58,734 nucleotides of DNA from an uncultured Bacillaceae bacterium (GCA_937995745.1 CALKIU010000080.1:1-58734), one strand, 5' to 3'. Numbered from the stretch's first letter, positions 22,356 to 32,753 are shown. The notes: generated from the sequence alone by a model not told the origin. Numbers and translations are program-made.

Positions 22356-24251
22356 ATGGATATTTTAAAGAAGATTGAGGAACACAGGCAAGAAGAGGAG
22401 AAACTCAAATGGGAAGGCACGTTTGCCGAATACCTTGAGATAGTCAAAGAAAAGCCTTGGGTTGCCCAGTCAGCACATTCACGTGTTTATAATATGATAA
22501 AAGATGCCGGCGTTGAAAAGATTGACGGGGTTAATCATTATAAATTTTTCAGCGGCGAGCTGTTCGGACTGGAAGAAGCGCTGGAAAGATTGGTGGAAGA
22601 ATATTTCCATCCGGCAGCAAAAAGGCTGGATGTCCGAAAAAGAATTCTCCTGTTGATGGGACCTGTCGGCGGCGGGAAGTCCACATTGGTATCGTTATTG
22701 AAGAGAGGTTTGGAGACTTATACCCGCACTGACAGGGGAGCGGTTTACGCCATCAAAGGATGTCCGATGCATGAAGATCCCCTCCATTTGATTCCGCACC
22801 ATTTGAGGGACGATTTTTACAAAGAATACGGGATTCGAATAGAGGGAAATTTGTCGCCTTTGAACATGTTAAGGCTGGAAAAAGAATACGGCGGCCGAAT
22901 CGAAGATGTGATGGTGGAAAGAATCTTTTTTTCCGAAGACCGCCGGGTGGGAATCGGCACGTTCAGCCCTTCTGATCCGAAATCACAGGATATTGCCGAT
23001 TTAACAGGAAGCATAGATTTTTCCACAATTGCCAAATACGGTTCTGAATCAGACCCGCGCGCGTACCGGTTTGACGGGGAATTGAACAAAGCAAACAGGG
23101 GAATTATGGAGTTCCAGGAAATGTTGAAATGCGACGAAAAATTTTTGTGGCATTTGTTGTCATTGACCCAGGAAGGAAATTTTAAAGCCGGCCGGTTTGC
23201 CCTCATCAGCGCCGACGAATTGATTGTCGCCCATACAAACGAAACGGAATATCGTTCGTTCATTGCCAATAAGAAAAATGAAGCTCTCCATTCCAGAATC
23301 ATCGTTATGCCAATCCCGTACACGTTGAAGGTCAGCCAGGAAGAAAAAATTTACGAAAAAATGATTCGTGAAAGCGATGTGGCCGATGTTCATATTGCTC
23401 CGCACACGTTAAAAGTGGCGGCCATGTTTACCATCTTGACCCGTTTGAAAGAATCGAAACGGTCTGACGTTGATCTTGTCACAAAAATGTATTTATATGA
23501 CGGAAAGAGCGTCGAAGGTTTTAATCAGGCCGATGTGGAAGAATTGAAGCGCGAGCATCCTGATGAAGGAATGAGCGGCATTGACCCCCGCTACGTCTTC
23601 AACCGGATATCTTCGACGATCATCCGCAAAGGAATGAAATCGATCAATGCTTTGGATGTGCTCCGTTCCTTGAAAGAAGGCTTCGACCAGCATCCTTCCA
23701 TCACGCCTGAATTGCGCGAGAAATATTTGAAATTTATTTCTTTGGCGCGGAAAGAATACGATGAAATCGCCAAGAAAGAAGTGCAAAAAGCGTTCGTCTA
23801 TTCTTACGAAGAGTCGGCGAAAACCTTGATGGACAACTATTTGGACAATGTGGAAGCTTATTGCAACAGGGTGAAGTTGCGCGATCCGCTCACCGGGGAA
23901 GAAATCAACCCTGATGAAAAATTGATGCGTTCCATTGAAGAGCAAATCGGCATTTCCGAAAACGCCAAAAAAGCGTTCCGGGAGGAAATTTTAATCCGCA
24001 TTTCCGCCTATGCGCGGAAAGGGAAAAAGTTTGATTACAATTCCCATCCCCGCCTCCGCGAGGCCATTCAGAAGAAGTTGTTTGCCGATTTAAAAGATGT
24101 CGTCAAAATCACGACCTCCACGAAAACCCCGGATGAACAGCAACTGAAAAAGATTAATGAAGTAATCGCCCGCTTGATTGATGAATACGGATATAATTCT
24201 ACTTCGGCGAATGAACTGCTCCGTTATGTAGGAAGCCTGTTGAACAGGTGA
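22356..24251 (+). CDS. prkA: PrkA, AAA+ sporulation protein (serine kinase/protease family)
   Basis: The product has 631 residues, the same length as B. subtilis PrkA. GPVGGGKST at residues 102-110 is the P-loop of an AAA+ module, followed by HEDPLHLIP and NRGIMEFQEMLK blocks typical of the family. The C-terminal third is the PrkA-specific domain. The protein was named for kinase activity; later work in B. subtilis describes an ATP-dependent protease activity that supports sporulation. SD GGGAGGAGGG is strong. It is followed by yhbH, its constant partner. Confidence 0.95.
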   Translation: MDILKKIEEHRQEEEKLKWEGTFAEYLEIVKEKPWVAQSAHSRVYNMIKDAGVEKIDGVNHYKFFSGELFGLEEALERLVEEYFHPAAKRLDVRKRILLLMGPVGGGKSTLVSLLKRGLETYTRTDRGAVYAIKGCPMHEDPLHLIPHHLRDDFYKEYGIRIEGNLSPLNMLRLEKEYGGRIEDVMVERIFFSEDRRVGIGTFSPSDPKSQDIADLTGSIDFSTIAKYGSESDPRAYRFDGELNKANRGIMEFQEMLKCDEKFLWHLLSLTQEGNFKAGRFALISADELIVAHTNETEYRSFIANKKNEALHSRIIVMPIPYTLKVSQEEKIYEKMIRESDVADVHIAPHTLKVAAMFTILTRLKESKRSDVDLVTKMYLYDGKSVEGFNQADVEELKREHPDEGMSGIDPRYVFNRISSTIIRKGMKSINALDVLRSLKEGFDQHPSITPELREKYLKFISLARKEYDEIAKKEVQKAFVYSYEESAKTLMDNYLDNVEAYCNRVKLRDPLTGEEINPDEKLMRSIEEQIGISENAKKAFREEILIRISAYARKGKKFDYNSHPRLREAIQKKLFADLKDVVKITTSTKTPDEQQLKKINEVIARLIDEYGYNSTSANELLRYVGSLLNR

Positions 24252-24259
24252 TGGCGCGG

Positions 24260-24294
24260 ACGGCCGGCAGAATAAGTGCCGGCCGTCTTTTTTA
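24260..24294 (+). terminator. Terminator of prkA
   Basis: GACGGCCGGCA pairs perfectly with TGCCGGCCGTC, followed by TTTTTTAT. The rest of the gap to 24586 carries no gene and presumably holds the yhbH promoter. Confidence 0.88.
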
Positions 24295-24586
24295 TCAAAC
24301 AGGAAGATTGACAGTTTGTCATTTATTTGTAAATTATTGATGTGTCTTTGCATAAAATAAAGTAATCACCAATCTATTCCATTCATTGATACAGTCGGGA
24401 TATTTTATGCTTTGCCGGCGGAAAATGTGCAGCATTGGCTGCCGGCCGGCAATTTCGGGACTCTTTTTCACTTTTTGCATGGTTGATGCATGAATGTTGT
24501 TATTCCCGTGTCCAAGAAGCGAAGGAAAGTTTAACGGGTTTGTGCCGTTCAGAGTTTTACAGGGAAAACATTAAAGGAGGGGTAGG

Positions 24587-25756
24587 ATGAATCGAGAAGA
24601 TAACCGCCAGTTTGTCATCTCCCAAGAAGATTGGTCCCTCCATCGCAAAGGCCATGAAGACCAAATGCGTCATCAAGAAAAAGTCCAGGAAGCGATCCGC
24701 AACAACCTGCCGGATTTAATCACGGAAGAAAGCATCATCATGTCAAACGGCCGCAAAGTTGTGAAAATACCGATTCGTTCATTGGAAGAATATAAGATTC
24801 GTTATAATTATGATAAAAATAAACATGTCGGCCAGGGGAACGGTGACAGCAAAGTCGGAGACATCGTGGCCCGCGGCGGAGCGGAAGGACAAAAAGGGGC
24901 AGGAAAAGGACAGGGCGCCGGCGATATGCCGGGAGAGGATTATTTTGAAGTGGAAGTTTCGTTGATGAATATTGAGGAAGCCCTTTTTAAAGAATTGGAA
25001 CTTCCCAATTTGAAAAGGAAAGAACAGGATAACATTGTTGTCGAGGATATCGAATTTAACGATATTCGTTCAACCGGATTAATGGGCAACATTGACAAAA
25101 AACGAACCATGCTGGCAGCGTTTAAACGCAATGCATTGTCGGGCAAAGCATCTTTTTATCCGATTTACAGGGAAGATTTGAAATTCCGGACGTGGAATGA
25201 GGTTGTGAGACCGGAATCAAAAGCCGTTGTCATTGCGATGATGGATACAAGCGGCAGTATGGGGCTTTGGGAAAAGTATATGGCCCGCAGCTTTTTCTTC
25301 TGGATGACAAGGTTCTTGCGCACGAAATACGAAACAGTGGATATCGAATTTGTCGCCCACCACACGGAAGCGAAAGTCGTCACGGAAGAGGAGTTTTTCT
25401 CCAAAGGGGAAAGCGGGGGCACGATTTGTTCTTCCGCTTACCGGAAAGCGTTGGAACTGATAGAAAAAAAGTATGACCCGGGCCGCTACAATATTTATCC
25501 CTTCCATTTTTCCGACGGTGACAATTTGACGTCTGACAATGCCCGCTGTGTGAAATTGGTGGAAGAAATCATGGATAAAGCGAACATTTTCTGCTACGGG
25601 GAAGTCAATCAATATAACCGGCATTCCACATTGATGTCCGCTTACCGGAATATTAAATCGGAGAAATTTAAATATTATATCCTCAAGAAAAAATCCGACG
25701 TCTATAATGCCATGAAGCACTTCTTTAAGAAAGAAGAGGATCGGCTGTATGCTTAA
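24587..25756 (+). CDS. yhbH: YhbH, sporulation-associated VWA-domain protein
   Basis: The product has 389 residues behind a perfect AAAGGAGG. The N-terminal region carries VISQEDWSLHRKGHEDQ and EEYKIRYNYD, followed by a glycine-rich linker (about 85-115). A von Willebrand A fold follows, with the metal site MMDTSGSMG near residue 222 and SGGTICSSAYRKALE later. The DUF444/YeaH family is found with PrkA in many bacteria and probably acts in the same process. The next gene is convergent. Confidence 0.93.
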   Translation: MNREDNRQFVISQEDWSLHRKGHEDQMRHQEKVQEAIRNNLPDLITEESIIMSNGRKVVKIPIRSLEEYKIRYNYDKNKHVGQGNGDSKVGDIVARGGAEGQKGAGKGQGAGDMPGEDYFEVEVSLMNIEEALFKELELPNLKRKEQDNIVVEDIEFNDIRSTGLMGNIDKKRTMLAAFKRNALSGKASFYPIYREDLKFRTWNEVVRPESKAVVIAMMDTSGSMGLWEKYMARSFFFWMTRFLRTKYETVDIEFVAHHTEAKVVTEEEFFSKGESGGTICSSAYRKALELIEKKYDPGRYNIYPFHFSDGDNLTSDNARCVKLVEEIMDKANIFCYGEVNQYNRHSTLMSAYRNIKSEKFKYYILKKKSDVYNAMKHFFKKEEDRLYA

Positions 25757-25764
25757 AAATGTGT

Positions 25765-25807
25765 CAGAAAGACTTGAAAATCAGTCGTGATTTTCAAGTC
25801 TTTTCTG
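25765..25807. terminator. Bidirectional terminator between yhbH and narI
   Basis: A 13-base core stem GACTTGAAAATCA/TGATTTTCAAGTC has a four-base loop and flanking CAGAAA/TTTTCTG arms. It serves the convergent yhbH and nar operons. Confidence 0.85.
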
Positions 25808-25891
25808 CTGAAACGAAAGGATTTTCGCACATGCAGGATGTACCGGGAACTTCTGAAAACGGCACCCGATTTTTCCGGAAAGGCAGAGGGT

Positions 25892-26581
25892 TTAAACTTT
25901 GTTTTTCACAGGCTGTCTTTTCCGGTATACCACATAACTTCTCGTCAAATAGCGGATCGGGGCGCTGAACACATGGACAAGTCTTGTGAACGGCCAGGCG
26001 GCGAAGATTCCGAATCCTGCCAGAATATGAATCTTGAACCATAACGGCACGGCCTCCATCAAAGAGGGATCGGGGCGGAACGTCAACACGCCCCGCAGCC
26101 ACGGGCCGATCGTCGTCCGGTAGTCAAAGCCGTTTGAATCGATATTTAGGAATGTCGCTGACATCCCGGACAATATGACGATTGCCAGGAAGAAAAGGGC
26201 AGCCCAGTCTCCTTTTGTGCTGGTCGCGAACACTCTGCGCACGGTGACGCGCCGGTAACAAAGGATGAACAGGCCGATCGTCGCCGCCAGTCCGGCGGGG
26301 ATTCCGCCCGCCAGCGCGATCCAATGATATTGTTCTTCGGTGATTCCCAACGCTTCATAAAATTCAACCGGGATGATGAGGCCCATCACATGGCCGAAAA
26401 AGACGAAAATAATCCCAAAGTGAAAGAGATTGCTGCCGATGCGCAATTGTTTTTTTTCCAACAGTTCGCTCGATTTGGAAGTCCACCCGAATTGGTCATG
26501 TTGATAGCGATAAATATGGCCGCCGACAAAAATGGTTAAGACAATATATGGGAAAACGGCCCACAAAAATTGTTCGAGCAT
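25892..26581 (-). CDS. narI: Respiratory nitrate reductase gamma subunit (cytochrome b)
   Basis: The product has 229 residues with five hydrophobic segments. Histidines in GGHIYRYQHDQ, LFHFGIIFVFFGHVMGL and WFKIHILAGF are the expected haem b ligands. NarI oxidises menaquinol and passes electrons to NarH. Its start, behind AAGGAGTG, lies 46 bases inside narJ, so the two genes are translationally linked. Confidence 0.94.
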   Translation of the reverse strand: MLEQFLWAVFPYIVLTIFVGGHIYRYQHDQFGWTSKSSELLEKKQLRIGSNLFHFGIIFVFFGHVMGLIIPVEFYEALGITEEQYHWIALAGGIPAGLAATIGLFILCYRRVTVRRVFATSTKGDWAALFFLAIVILSGMSATFLNIDSNGFDYRTTIGPWLRGVLTFRPDPSLMEAVPLWFKIHILAGFGIFAAWPFTRLVHVFSAPIRYLTRSYVVYRKRQPVKNKV

Positions 26582-27132
26582 ATCGTTTCACTCCTTTTGG
26601 CGGAAATATCAATTCCCCGATCTTTTATGGCCAGGGTGACTGCTTTTAAAAGGTGATGGTAGAAATTGTTTTCTTCCTCCAAGCGTGTTTCGATTTCTTT
26701 GATATGGTTTGCGTACCGTTCAAAGACGGGTTTAGCCGTTTTCCAGTCTACCAGGCCGGCAAATTCGAGCATCAGCGGGAGATAGTCGGGGAGTTCGTTG
26801 CCGCTTATAAGAAACCCGTTCGTTTTGTAATAGTTTTTCAGAAAAAGAAGTTCCTGTCCCCGCTCCCGCTGTTCCCCGTTGGCCATATAGGTGACGTAAA
26901 GATTGGTCTTTTTGCCAAAATCAAAGGTATAAACATATGTGTAAAGAAGTTCGGTCTCTGACTTCTCTTGAAGCAATTGCAAAAAGCGGCCGAGTTCTAC
27001 TTTGCTTTCTGACAATGGCAGTTTTTCCGCTTCTTCTTCGATTTCAGGAAGAGTTTCCAGAAAGTCAAGGTCTGGATAGCTTAAAAGGTAAGAACAAAGC
27101 AGGAACAAATGTTGATGTTCTTTAGATTTCAC
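26536..27132 (-). CDS. narJ: Nitrate reductase assembly chaperone NarJ
   Basis: The product has 198 residues, helical. LLSYPD near the start, YVYTFDFGKKTNLYVTY in the middle and DYLPLMLEFAG are the NarJ/TorD-superfamily signatures. NarJ is needed to insert the molybdenum cofactor and Fe-S centre into NarG before membrane attachment, and is not part of the final enzyme. It follows narH after about 80 bases and overlaps narI. Confidence 0.93.
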   Translation of the reverse strand: MKSKEHQHLFLLCSYLLSYPDLDFLETLPEIEEEAEKLPLSESKVELGRFLQLLQEKSETELLYTYVYTFDFGKKTNLYVTYMANGEQRERGQELLFLKNYYKTNGFLISGNELPDYLPLMLEFAGLVDWKTAKPVFERYANHIKEIETRLEEENNFYHHLLKAVTLAIKDRGIDISAKRSETICSNNFCGPFSHILS

Positions 27133-27212
27133 TTTTCATCAGCCTTTCTGTTGTCGGAAGAAGGGGCTGCTTTTTCAATCATCCCCTGACAGAAATGTCC
27201 GTCTCACGTTTT

Positions 27213-28679
27213 TTACAAGGTGCCGCATGAACCGGGACCGCCGGCAAAAGACAAGCCGCAGCTGCCTTGCTCGCTGTAGAGGTCGGCCACTTCCTCGCGG
27301 TGGGAAGGCGGGATCACAAAGCGATCCTCATATTTGGCGATTGCCAAGATGCGGTACATATCTTGGATATCGTCTACCCTCAGACCCAGTTCTTCCAAAA
27401 GCGACGTATCCGGTTTTTTGCTCGTTTGGATGCTGCGCATATATGTCCTCATGACGGCCATCTTCTTCAGCACGGTGCGGATGTGGCTCTCGTCTCCGGC
27501 TGTAAGAAGGTTGGCGAGATAGGCGATCGGAATCCGCATTTCATCGATGGCCGGAAAAATATCATCCTCGTCCAAGCCGCTGCCGATTCCTTCAAATTGG
27601 TTCATGATTGGGCTTAACGGCGGAATATACCAGACCATCGGCAGGGTGCGGTATTCCGGATGGAGGGGGAGGGCGATTTTCCAGTCGACAATCATTTTGT
27701 AAATGGGCGACTTTTGCGCCGCTTCAATCCATTCCATCGGAATGCCTTCTTTTAATGCTTCCTCGATGACTTCCGGATCATTCGGGTCAAGGAAGATGTC
27801 TAATTGAGCATGATATAAGTCCTTTTCATCAGCGAGCGCCGCTTCTTCCACTTTGTCCGCATCATAAAGCATGACGCCGAGATAGCGGAGACGTCCGACG
27901 CATGTTTCCGCACAGATGGTCGGCATTCCCGCTTCCAGCCTTGGATAGCAGAGAGTGCATTTTTCCGCTTTGTTCGTCTGCCAGTTAAAATATACCTTTT
28001 TGTACGGGCAAGAAGATACACAGTGCCGCCAGGCCCGGCACGCATTTTGGTCGACGAGGACGATGCCGTCTTCGTCCCGTTTGTACATCGCCCCCGACGG
28101 GCAGGCGCTCACACAGGCAGGGTTGATGCAATGTTCGCAGATCCGGGGCAAGTACATCATGAAAACTTCCTCGAATTCGGTGCGGATTTGTTCTTCCATT
28201 TTTTGCACATTTGGATCCATCAACCCCGTCACATGGGCGCCGGCCAGGTCATCCTCCCAGTTCGGCCCCCAAAGGATTTCCATGTATTCTCCCGTTAAAG
28301 CGGATTTGGGGCGGGCGACAGGCTGGTATTTCCGTCCCGGGCTGTTTGTCAATGTTTCATAGTCATAGTTCCACGGCTCATAATAGTCGTCAATTTCCGG
28401 AAGGTTCGGGTTGTAAAAAAGCTGGAGGAGACGGCTTGCTTTAGAACCTGATTTCAGTTGAAGCTTTCCGTTTTTCACTTCCCAGCCGCCCCGGTATTTT
28501 TCCTGATCCTCCCAGCGTTTCGGATAACCGATGCCGGGCTTTGTTTCCACATTGTTGAAGTACATATATTCCGCACCGGGTCTGTTCGTCCACGTGTTTT
28601 TGCAAGTGACGCTGCACGTATGGCAGCCGATGCATTTGTCCAGGTTCATGACCATTCCGATTTGCGCTTTAATCTTCAA
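27213..28679 (-). CDS. narH: Respiratory nitrate reductase beta subunit
   Basis: The product has 488 residues with four cysteine groups: CIGCHTCSVTCKN near residue 16, CEHCINPACVSACP, CRAWRHCVSSCP and CTLCYPRLEAG...CAETC. The tryptophan in CRAWRHC marks the 3Fe-4S cluster typical of NarH. It relays electrons from NarI haem to NarG. It overlaps the narG stop by 11 bases. The C-terminal GGPGSCGTL tail is cysteine-containing. Confidence 0.96.
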   Translation of the reverse strand: MKIKAQIGMVMNLDKCIGCHTCSVTCKNTWTNRPGAEYMYFNNVETKPGIGYPKRWEDQEKYRGGWEVKNGKLQLKSGSKASRLLQLFYNPNLPEIDDYYEPWNYDYETLTNSPGRKYQPVARPKSALTGEYMEILWGPNWEDDLAGAHVTGLMDPNVQKMEEQIRTEFEEVFMMYLPRICEHCINPACVSACPSGAMYKRDEDGIVLVDQNACRAWRHCVSSCPYKKVYFNWQTNKAEKCTLCYPRLEAGMPTICAETCVGRLRYLGVMLYDADKVEEAALADEKDLYHAQLDIFLDPNDPEVIEEALKEGIPMEWIEAAQKSPIYKMIVDWKIALPLHPEYRTLPMVWYIPPLSPIMNQFEGIGSGLDEDDIFPAIDEMRIPIAYLANLLTAGDESHIRTVLKKMAVMRTYMRSIQTSKKPDTSLLEELGLRVDDIQDMYRILAIAKYEDRFVIPPSHREEVADLYSEQGSCGLSFAGGPGSCGTL

Positions 28680-31600
28680 GCCAATCTACCTCCTTAAGTT
28701 TGCGGATGATGACGTTCAAATCCCGCTGGTTTCCGGTCGGCCCGTAATAGTTAAACCCGTAGCTTAATTGGCCGTAGCCGCCGATCATATGGGTCGGCTT
28801 CATATGGATACGGGTTGGACTGTTGTGGGTCCCGCCCCGGTTGTTTGTCAACTTGGATCCCGGAACGTTGATATGGCGGTCCTGGGCATGGTGCATGAAG
28901 GCCATTCCTCTTGGCAGGCGGTGGGAAACAACGGCCCGGGCGACGACGACTCCGTTGCGGTTGAAGCACTCGATCCAATCGTTGTCCTTAATTCCCGCTT
29001 CCTCGGCGTCATCTTTGTTCAGCCAGACGGTCGGTCCGCCGCGGAAGAGTGTGAGCATCGGCTGGGAATCGAAGAACATGCTGTGGATCGACCATTTATT
29101 ATGCGGAGTCAAGTAATTCAGGACGATTTCTTTTCCTTCAACTTGATGCGTGTTATTCCGGAACGGTTTCGGCTGCAAGATTGGCTTAAAAGTGGCCATC
29201 GTTTCGCCGAACTCTTGCATCATCTCATGGTCCACATAGAACGATTGCCGTCCGGTTACCGTCCGCCAAGGGATGAGCCGTTCCACATTCGTTGTAAACG
29301 GCGAATAGCGGCGTCCCCCTTTTTCCGAACCGCTGAAAGCGGGTGAAGTGATGACGGTTTTCGGTTGCGCCGTAATTTGCTGGAACGTAAAACACTCTTC
29401 TTCCCGTTCCGCCGCCAAGTCAACGAGGTTGAGATCGGTTCTCTCTTCGAGGGACTTCCAAGCTTTGACGGCCATTTTTCCGTTCGAAGTGGAGGACAAA
29501 GTTAAGATGGCCTCTGCGGCCTTTTTCGCCGTGCCGATGTCCGGACAGCCTTTGCCGATGCCGCTTTTCACAGTCCCCAAAGTTTTTTTCAATTTTTCGT
29601 ATTCGGCCTCAGCGGACCAGGAAATTCCTTTAACCCCGAATGATTTCGTTACATTTGGACCCAAGGAGATGAATTTTTCGTAAATCCGTTTATAATCCCT
29701 TTCAATGACATGGATTTGCGGCATCGTCTTGCCGGGAACCGGTTCACATTCCCCTTTGCTCCAGTCTTTAATTTCCCCGAGAGGCTGGGCCATTTCTTGC
29801 GTTGAATCATGCATGAGCGGCGTGGCCACCACTTCTTTGACCGGTTCCAATCCGATTTCCGCAGCCATGTCCGAGATCCCCTTGGCAAGGAGTTTGAAAA
29901 TTTCCCAATCGGTGCGCGCTTCCCACTGCGGGGAAATGGCCGGGTTAAAGGGGTGGATAAACGGATGCATATCCGTGCTGCTCAGATCGTGTTTTTCATA
30001 CCAAGTGGCTGTCGGCAAAATGACATCGGAATAGAGTGCTGTCCCGCTCATGCGGAATTCAAGATTGATGAGAAGATCCAGTTTTCCTTCCGGAGCCTCA
30101 TCGCGCCACGTCACCTCTTCCGGCCGGAGGCTTTCTTTGTCATCGTTCATGAGCCCGTGGCTCGTTCCGAGGAGATGTTTTAAGAAATATTCGTGTCCTT
30201 TTCCCGAACTGGAGATGAGATTGGCCCGCCAAACGAACAAGTTTCTCGGAAAATTGTCCGGATGGTCCGGGTCTTCAATCGCAAATTTCAGCTTGCGGTT
30301 CTTTAATTTTTCCGCCACGTATTTGCCGATGTCCGCTGCGGATTCATGTCCCGCGGCGGCCGCTTCCTTGTATAGATCAATCCCGTTTTGGTTAAAGGTC
30401 GGATAACAGGGCAGCCAACCGAGCCGCGCCGCCAGCACATTGTAGTCCGCATAGTGGTCGTAGCGCGCTTTTTCATACAGGGGCGAAATATGCTCGCTCA
30501 CTGGTTGTTCTTCGTACCGCCATTGGTCGGTGGCGAAATAGAAGAACGATGTCCCGTTTTGCAGTTTTGCCGGTCCCTGCCAATCGCGGGCCGACATGAG
30601 CGTTTGCCAGCCTTCCACCGGGCGGAGTTTTTCCTGTCCCACATAATGGGCCCATCCGCCGCCGTTCACGCCTTGTGCCCCGACAAACAGGAGCAGGTTT
30701 ATGACGGAGCGGTAGATGGTGTCCGAGTTAAACCAGTGGTTGATTCCGGCTCCCATAATGATCATCGAGCGGCCCTTTGTATCAAGGGCATTTTGCGCGA
30801 ATTCGCGGGCGATTTTGATGACGAGTTCCCGTTTGACGCCGGTGATTTTTTCCTGCCAAGCCGGTGTGAACGGCACGTCATCATCAAGCGTGCGGGCAGC
30901 TTCCCCGCCGATGCCGCGGTCCACTCCGTAGTTGGCGAGGGTCAAGTCATACACGGTGGTCACATAAAAGACCCGGCCATTTTCCTCAACTTTCTTGACC
31001 GGAATGTTCCGGTAAAGGACTTTCTTTCCTTCTTGGGAAAAGTACGGAATTTTTACCGTGCCGATTTCATCTTCCGTGCCGAGCAAGGAAAGTCTGGGAT
31101 TCAGAGCCTCGCCGGTCTCTTCATCGAGCAGTTTCAAATTCCACTTTTTCTTGTTGTCCCATCTGGCGCCCATCGTACCGTGGGGGATGGTAAATTTGCC
31201 GTTGTTTTCGTTGAAAACGAGCGGCTTAAATTTGCCGTTGTCCACCGCTCTGCCAAGGTCGGCGGCATTCAAGAAACGGCCGGGAATATAATGTTCCCCG
31301 TCTTTTTTCAAGGTGACGATAAAAGGAAAGTCGGTATATCGTTTCGTATAGTTCGTGAAATATTCATATTCTTTGTCAACATAAAATTCTTTTAAAATCA
31401 CATGCCCCATTGCCATTGCCAGGGCTCCGTCCGTTCCTTGCCGCACTTTGAGCCAGTCGTCGGAAAATTTAGTTGATTCGGCATAATCGGGGCTGACGGA
31501 AACAACTTTTGTTCCCCGGTAGCGGACTTCTGCCAAAAAGTGGGCGTCAGGCGTCCGGGTCTGGGGAACGTTGGACCCCCAAGTGATGATATAGCCGGCA

Positions 31601-32346
31601 TTGAACCAGTCGCTGCTTTCCGGAACATCCGTCTGGTCTCCCCAAATCTGCGGAGAAGCCGGAGGGAGGTCTGCATACCAGTCATAAAAGCTCAACAGAG
31701 GTCCGCCGATTAAGGACATAAAACGGGCGCCGCCGGCGTAACTGAGCATGGACATCGCCGGAATGGGGGAGAATCCCACGTTGCGGTCCGGTCCGTATTT
31801 CATAATCGTGTAAAGTAGGGAAGCGCAAATGAGCTTGATGACTTCGTCCCATTCGGCACGGACGAGTCCCCCTTTGCCCCGCGCCTGTTTGTAGGCCTTC
31901 GCTTTTTCCGGATCTTCAACGATGCTTTTCCACGCTTCGAGGGGATGGCCGTGTTTTTTCAAAGCTTCTTGCCACATTTTCAGCAAAATGCCGCGGACAT
32001 AGGGATATTTCACGCGGAGCGGACTGTAAATATACCACGAAAAGCTTGCCCCGCGGGGACAGCCGCGCGGTTCAAAATCAGGCATATCCGGTCCGGTGGA
32101 AGGATAATCGAGGGCTTGTCCTTCCCATGTCACGAGCCCGTCTTTGACATAAATATTCCAGGAGCAGGAACCGGTGCAGTTGACGCCATGTGTAGAGCGG
32201 ATCACTTTGTCGTGCTGCCAGCGGTTTCGGTATGCTTGTTCCCAGCTCCTGTTTTCAAATGTCGTCTGACTGTGGTTATTGGCTTGTTTTTCAACCGGTT
32301 TCAAATATCTCAGCCGGTTGGTCAGCGGTGACCTTTTTTTTGCCAT
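28669..32346 (-). CDS. narG: Respiratory nitrate reductase alpha subunit (molybdopterin)
   Basis: The product has 1225 residues from the ATG at 32346, behind AAAGGAGAC; a longer frame from 32439 has no SD, and B. subtilis NarG has nearly this length. H53, C57 and C61 in HGVNCTGSC, with a later cysteine in PRGCPRG, hold the FS0 cluster. YADLPPASPQIWGDQTDVPE contains the Asp molybdenum ligand region of Nar enzymes. It reduces nitrate to nitrite in the cytosol during anaerobic growth. It is first in narGHJI, preceded by an Fnr box at 32487-32502. A long antisense open frame inside it is a coding shadow. Confidence 0.97.
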   Translation of the reverse strand: MAKKRSPLTNRLRYLKPVEKQANNHSQTTFENRSWEQAYRNRWQHDKVIRSTHGVNCTGSCSWNIYVKDGLVTWEGQALDYPSTGPDMPDFEPRGCPRGASFSWYIYSPLRVKYPYVRGILLKMWQEALKKHGHPLEAWKSIVEDPEKAKAYKQARGKGGLVRAEWDEVIKLICASLLYTIMKYGPDRNVGFSPIPAMSMLSYAGGARFMSLIGGPLLSFYDWYADLPPASPQIWGDQTDVPESSDWFNAGYIITWGSNVPQTRTPDAHFLAEVRYRGTKVVSVSPDYAESTKFSDDWLKVRQGTDGALAMAMGHVILKEFYVDKEYEYFTNYTKRYTDFPFIVTLKKDGEHYIPGRFLNAADLGRAVDNGKFKPLVFNENNGKFTIPHGTMGARWDNKKKWNLKLLDEETGEALNPRLSLLGTEDEIGTVKIPYFSQEGKKVLYRNIPVKKVEENGRVFYVTTVYDLTLANYGVDRGIGGEAARTLDDDVPFTPAWQEKITGVKRELVIKIAREFAQNALDTKGRSMIIMGAGINHWFNSDTIYRSVINLLLFVGAQGVNGGGWAHYVGQEKLRPVEGWQTLMSARDWQGPAKLQNGTSFFYFATDQWRYEEQPVSEHISPLYEKARYDHYADYNVLAARLGWLPCYPTFNQNGIDLYKEAAAAGHESAADIGKYVAEKLKNRKLKFAIEDPDHPDNFPRNLFVWRANLISSSGKGHEYFLKHLLGTSHGLMNDDKESLRPEEVTWRDEAPEGKLDLLINLEFRMSGTALYSDVILPTATWYEKHDLSSTDMHPFIHPFNPAISPQWEARTDWEIFKLLAKGISDMAAEIGLEPVKEVVATPLMHDSTQEMAQPLGEIKDWSKGECEPVPGKTMPQIHVIERDYKRIYEKFISLGPNVTKSFGVKGISWSAEAEYEKLKKTLGTVKSGIGKGCPDIGTAKKAAEAILTLSSTSNGKMAVKAWKSLEERTDLNLVDLAAEREEECFTFQQITAQPKTVITSPAFSGSEKGGRRYSPFTTNVERLIPWRTVTGRQSFYVDHEMMQEFGETMATFKPILQPKPFRNNTHQVEGKEIVLNYLTPHNKWSIHSMFFDSQPMLTLFRGGPTVWLNKDDAEEAGIKDNDWIECFNRNGVVVARAVVSHRLPRGMAFMHHAQDRHINVPGSKLTNNRGGTHNSPTRIHMKPTHMIGGYGQLSYGFNYYGPTGNQRDLNVIIRKLKEVDWLED

Positions 32347-32486
32347 GTTTATTGTCTCCTTTCGGGCAATATCCTTGTAGGTTTCATGTCTCGGTAAAAC
32401 ATTTGATATTGGCATAGATTTCAACAACTGTTTGCACATATGTCGTTTTTCTACCGCCTAATGTAGCAAGAGCGTTATTCAAAAAC

Positions 32487-32502
32487 TGTGAACTAGTTCA
32501 CA
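32487..32502 (-). promoter_or_regulatory. Fnr box of narGHJI
   Basis: TGTGAACTAGTTCACA is a perfect palindrome and an exact TGTGA-N6-TCACA site. On the minus strand TACATT (32465-32460) is a plausible -10, putting the start near 32453 and the box centre at -41.5. Confidence 0.85.
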
Positions 32503-32610
32503 AAAAATGTTGAATATGGGTTATTCGCTGAAAGTTCATTTTGGGAGCGGGGATTGCGGGAGTGAGTATAGCCGGGGAGCCTTTTGGCACGACGATGCCT
32601 GGGGGGAAGA

Positions 32611-32645
32611 AAATAAAAAAGCCGTTCATCGTTAAATGAACGGTT
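32611..32645 (-). terminator. Terminator of fnr
   Basis: ACCGTTCAT and ATGAACGG pair on the minus strand, followed by TTTTTTATTTT, about 110 bases past the fnr stop. No gene is seen elsewhere in 32347-32753. Confidence 0.75.
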
Positions 32646-32753
32646 CTACATGTAAGAATGCGGTTTTGTTTTTTTCTGTACTGATTCTGTTTTAATTTGC
32701 GGCTGAAATGGGGAAATCATGATGTTTTATACGCAATCATGTTCCGGTGCGGA

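Noticed and set aside
30388..31395. 335-codon plus-strand frame inside narG
   Set aside because: It is fully antisense to a clear narG, has no SD, and its composition is that of a coding shadow.
32347..32439. N-terminal extension of NarG
   Set aside because: It lacks an SD and overlaps the expected untranslated leader; ATG 32346 gives the normal NarG length.
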